DNA of 8,690 bases from an uncultured Eggerthellaceae bacterium (GTDB taxonomy: Bacteria > Actinomycetota > Coriobacteriia > Coriobacteriales > Eggerthellaceae): positions 1-8,690 of the forward strand of contig CAKTXN010000071.1 in assembly GCA_934630905.1 (NCBI GenBank), given 5' to 3'. The position numbers and the translations under genes are program-made. Position 1 is the stretch's first letter. Each line of letters starts with the position of its first letter. The notes below the pieces were generated by a model, which searched no databases, was not told the origin of the DNA, and worked only from the letters and a program-made list of their open reading frames with translations. This document shows, piece after piece, positions 6,892-8,690 of the stretch.

Positions 6892-6908
6892 CCAATGTGA
6901 ACTGCGCA

Positions 6909-6957
6909 ATGTTACCTATAGCTAACATACGTAGAGCATGTTAGCAGACGTTAACTT
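6909..6957. promoter_or_regulatory. Array of four alternating ATGTTA half-sites (operator cluster)
   Basis: Half-sites ATGTTA (6909-6914), TAACAT (6923-6928), ATGTTA (6938-6943) and TAACTT (6952-6957, one mismatch) alternate in orientation and start 14, 15 and 14 bp apart. The first two form a 20-bp palindrome, ATGTTACCTATAGCTAACAT, with only one mismatched pair. The second and third form GCTAACAT-N9-ATGTTAGC with perfect 8-bp arms. The site is AT-rich and lies about 275-323 bp upstream of the giant gene. A dimeric regulator binding cooperatively is likely, and it could control the flavin cluster. The regulator is not encoded in this window. Confidence 0.65.
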
Positions 6958-7062
6958 TTTTTGAAGAAAAACTTTTTGGATTTGCAGATTTTTTACTAAA
7001 CGGCTTTACGTAGCGGCGCAGCGCAGTGAGAGCGGAAGGCTCGTACCGCCAATGCGGCTTGA

Positions 7063-7142
7063 GTGTCGCATATAGTTGCGCGGAGGGCGCGCCGACAGGG
7101 CAACCCAAGCGACACAGCGAATGTCGCAGGCGGTTGCGCGGA
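7063..7142. repeat. GC-rich direct and inverted repeat cluster between genes
   Basis: TGTCGCA-N5-TTGCGCGGA occurs twice in direct orientation, at 7064-7084 and 7122-7142 (58-bp period). Between the copies are GTGTCGC (7063-7069) against GCGACAC (7110-7116 region), and GCGACA (7109-7114) against TGTCGC (7122-7127) with a 7-nt loop, so stem-loops can form. The wider 7009-7165 stretch is GC-rich against AT-rich DNA at 6945-7005. This is like a small intergenic repeat element. It may also shape the 3' end of the lipoprotein transcript, for which no clear terminator is seen. Confidence 0.6.
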
Positions 7143-7195
7143 CAGCGCACACTGTAGGGCTGGTCGAGTATTGTAGCGGACGCATGTGCACTGCA

Positions 7196-7948
7196 CTACT
7201 GACGGTCCCACTCGTCAAGGGAGCCACCGGTATCGGCTTCCCAATCTTCGGCAGAATCGTAATCGCGCGGGCTGTACTTGTTCGGTTTTTTCGACGTGCC
7301 CGACGAGCTCGATGAGCCGCCGCCGCTGCTTGCAGCGCTGTCCGCTGAAGCATCGGATGACCCACGGCTTTTCGCAGGAGCTTTGCCACTTTCTTTTTTG
7401 GAGGGGGATTCCGCATATAAATTGGGAAGTCCATCTGAATCGGGCCAGTAAACAGTTCCAAACTGGTATCCAAGCTTGAGCGTTACGACAACGGCCCCGT
7501 TCGCACAACCAGCATAGAAGATTTCGTCTTTCGAGCCGTTTTTGGCATACCACGTGTAAAAGGTGCAGCTGCCTTTTCTTTCCACTTTATCGCTGCATCC
7601 CAAAAATGTTTCGTCGATATATTTTTCAGGCAAGCCTTCTTCAGGGAGGCTCTGCGCAAGTTTCTCCAGGTCAACTTCTATTTCTTGACTTTCAGCAGGT
7701 GCCGCACTTGAAGCAGATACCGTCGCTTGCGAAGGCGAAGCACTCGAAGATGCCGAAGACGCGGGCGCAACGGGCGCGCAGGCAGTCGCCCCCAGAACGA
7801 CGGCCGTCAAAAGCGCCACCAAACACCAAGCCGCCAAGGACACGTGCTGGCGTGCATGAAAGGAGCGGGCGAGGTCATCAGAAAAACCGCAACGGCGGCG
7901 GCAATTTTCGTCCTTTTTTCGCATAACGTGCACGCTCCTTCCAAGCAT
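7196..7948 (-). CDS. Lipoprotein of unknown function with acidic WD-rich tail
   Basis: A 250-residue protein I do not recognise. A hydrophobic segment (38-54) ends in a lipobox-like GATAC with C57, so lipid anchoring outside the membrane is likely. A Ser/Ala-rich linker (58-88) leads to a core of about 90 residues (90-180) with three cysteines (C118, C128, C148) and aromatic strands such as CTFYTWYAKNG and LGYQFGTVYWPD, which look like a small beta-rich domain. A long Ser/Gly/Lys linker (182-224) and an acidic C-terminus (YDSAEDWEADTGG, then DEWDRQ) complete it. Two starts are possible: 7948 (GAAGGA, 7 nt spacing) or 7924 (AAGGAG, 10 nt spacing, and a shorter, more usual signal region). The reading is strengthened by the clear export signal and by divergence from apt. 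It is separated from the flavin cluster by 561 bp, so a shared function is not implied. Confidence 0.8.
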   Translation of the reverse strand: MLGRSVHVMRKKDENCRRRCGFSDDLARSFHARQHVSLAAWCLVALLTAVVLGATACAPVAPASSASSSASPSQATVSASSAAPAESQEIEVDLEKLAQSLPEEGLPEKYIDETFLGCSDKVERKGSCTFYTWYAKNGSKDEIFYAGCANGAVVVTLKLGYQFGTVYWPDSDGLPNLYAESPSKKESGKAPAKSRGSSDASADSAASSGGGSSSSSGTSKKPNKYSPRDYDSAEDWEADTGGSLDEWDRQ

Positions 7949-8010
7949 CGCGCATTCCTTCGCCGGCAGTCAACCGCACTTTTCGCCAAGGTGTGAATCA
8001 TCTTCGAATA

Positions 8011-8016
8011 ATTGTA
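8011..8016 (-). promoter_or_regulatory. Possible -10 box for the lipoprotein gene
   Basis: On the minus strand TACAAT (8016-8011) matches TATAAT at 5 of 6 positions and sits inside AAGTACAATTATT. It would start transcription near 8004, about 55-80 nt before the lipoprotein start codons. No good -35 box is seen at standard spacing. Confidence 0.35.
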
Positions 8017-8110
8017 CTTCTTTGGGCAATTTTACGCGTCCCAAGAAACGGACATGCTTGAAGAAAGAGAAATCAATGCTTAATCTGGCGAAAAAAATGC
8101 CTGATGGTAG

Positions 8111-8116
8111 TACAAT
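8111..8116 (+). promoter_or_regulatory. Possible -10 box for apt
   Basis: TACAAT (5 of 6 to TATAAT) in the context TAGTACAATATCT. The best -35-like hexamer, TGGCGA, is weak and 19 bp away. Transcription would start near 8123 and give a leader of about 115 nt containing the two stem-loops at 8144-8214. Confidence 0.4.
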
Positions 8117-8143
8117 ATCTGCTGTTTGTGTTTAAAAGAAAAC

Positions 8144-8159
8144 GTGGCAATTGCGCCAC
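8144..8159 (+). other. Short stem-loop in the apt leader
   Basis: GTGGC-aattgc-GCCAC forms a 5-bp stem. The nonamer AATTGCGCC (8149-8157) in its loop and 3' arm recurs at 8192-8200 inside the larger hairpin downstream, which could allow alternative pairings. Confidence 0.4.
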
Positions 8160-8170
8160 AGCAAGACCAT

Positions 8171-8214
8171 GCGCAGACCGTGCGGGCGAAAAATTGCGCC
8201 CCCGCAATCTGTGC
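8171..8214 (+). other. Long stem-loop just before the apt ribosome binding site
   Basis: GCGCAGA (8171-8177) pairs with TCTGTGC (8208-8214; one G-U pair) and TGCGGG (8181-8186) pairs with CCCGCA (8201-8206), separated by a small internal loop (CCG opposite A). The result is a 13-bp composite stem with a 14-nt A-rich loop. It ends 11 nt before the AAAAGGA ribosome binding site (8226-8232). No U-run follows, so it is not a standard terminator. It is a candidate regulatory leader structure of unknown type. Confidence 0.6.
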
Positions 8215-8238
8215 CAAAGACCGCGAAAAGGACGTTCC

Positions 8239-8690
8239 ATGAGCGATATTGATTACGAAAGCCTTGTTATCAGCCTGCCCAACTACCCTCAACCGGGCAT
8301 TATGTTCAAGGATGTGACGCCCGTTTTCGCTGATGCGGAAGCTTTTTCGTCGCTTGTGAACGACATTGCGGAAGCCTTTAAAGACGCCGGCATTACGAAA
8401 GTCGTGGGCGCTGAAGCGCGCGGCTTCATTTTGGGTGCGCCCGTTGCGCTGAAGATGGGCGTTGGATTTGTGCCGGCGCGCAAGCCGGGCAAGCTGCCGC
8501 GCAATACCATCTCCGAGAAATACGGCTTGGAATACGGCTCTGATGAGCTGCATATTCATGCCGATGCTCTTTCAGAAAACGACGTTGTTCTGCTGGTTGA
8601 CGACCTTGTTGCTTCGGGCGGCACCGCCATTGCGCAGATTCACTTGGTCCAAAAATGCGGTGCGCGCGTGGGCGGCCTTGCCTTCCTTTT
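8239..8690 (+). CDS. apt: Adenine phosphoribosyltransferase (3' end beyond window)
   Basis: Converts adenine and PRPP to AMP and pyrophosphate in the cytoplasm (purine salvage). The first 150 residues are visible; the family is usually about 170-180 long, so about 20-30 residues are missing at the right edge. Hallmarks seen: PNYPQPGIMFKDVTP (14-28), G-A-E-A-R-G-F-I-L-G (57-66), FVPARKPGKLP (77-87), the YGLEYG segment (95-100), and the PRPP-binding loop VLLVDDLVASGGTA (117-130) with the two adjacent aspartates. ATG at 8239 has AAAAGGA 6 nt upstream and gives a normal N-terminus. It is transcribed away from the lipoprotein gene and preceded by a structured leader. Identity is clear; nothing is abnormal in the visible part. 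Confidence 0.96.
   Translation, partial: MSDIDYESLVISLPNYPQPGIMFKDVTPVFADAEAFSSLVNDIAEAFKDAGITKVVGAEARGFILGAPVALKMGVGFVPARKPGKLPRNTISEKYGLEYGSDELHIHADALSENDVVLLVDDLVASGGTAIAQIHLVQKCGARVGGLAFL

Noticed and set aside
6718..6900. Plus-strand frame of 60 codons in the intergenic region
   Set aside because: No ribosome binding site, no recognisable sequence, and it overlaps the candidate leader structure on the other strand.
7063..7142. CRISPR-like repeats
   Set aside because: Only two imperfect copies with a 5-bp divergent centre and no regular spacers; no cas genes nearby.
7006..7473. Minus-strand frame of 155 codons overlapping the lipoprotein gene's 3' half
   Set aside because: It is out of frame with the well-supported lipoprotein and runs into the GC-rich repeat cluster, whose repeats account for its repetitive peptide.
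8080..8559. Minus-strand frame of 159 codons
   Set aside because: Antisense to apt, which has all hallmark motifs.

Overview
The window looks like chromosome of an anaerobic actinobacterium of the class Coriobacteriia (Eggerthellales-like). This is inferred from three things: several secreted FMN-binding (FMN_bind) proteins next to a NapH-like polyferredoxin, a very large Tp47-domain surface protein, and a moderate GC content by eye. No rRNA, tRNA, CRISPR array, transposase or phage gene is visible.

Layout. Four genes read leftward and nearly fill 6634-314. In transcription order they are: a 1123-residue secreted multidomain protein (FMN_bind, Tp47-like, FIVAR, Tp47-like, cohesin-like and dockerin modules; 6634-3263); a membrane-anchored protein with two FMN_bind domains and a charged C-terminal tail of three tandem repeats (3181-1787); a small single FMN_bind protein (1790-1281, GTG start, 4-nt overlap with the gene before); and a NapH-type membrane protein with two [4Fe-4S] sites (1276-314). 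After a possible weak terminator and a new promoter with a perfect TATAAT box comes the first 40 codons of a Tat-type lipoprotein (122-1), cut by the window edge. Given the neighbours it may be an ApbE-type flavin transferase, but the visible part cannot prove this.

How the genes may work together. The NapH-like protein could carry electrons from the cytoplasmic side through the membrane to covalently flavinylated FMN_bind proteins outside. The giant secreted protein, with one near-canonical and two degenerate flavinylation-like motifs, would sit furthest out. This fits the known logic of ApbE/FMN_bind extracytosolic electron-transfer loci. The acceptor is not visible.

The 561 bp between the big gene and the next one (6635-7195) is not empty. 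It holds a regular array of four alternating half-sites (6909-6957), a second dyad (6710-6726), a foldable leader segment (6831-6891), and a GC-rich repeat/hairpin cluster (7063-7142).

To the right is a leftward lipoprotein of unknown function (7948-7196). A divergent intergenic region (7949-8238) follows, with an AGTACAAT box on each strand and two stem-loops in the leader of the last gene, apt (adenine phosphoribosyltransferase, 8239 to the edge, incomplete at its 3' end).
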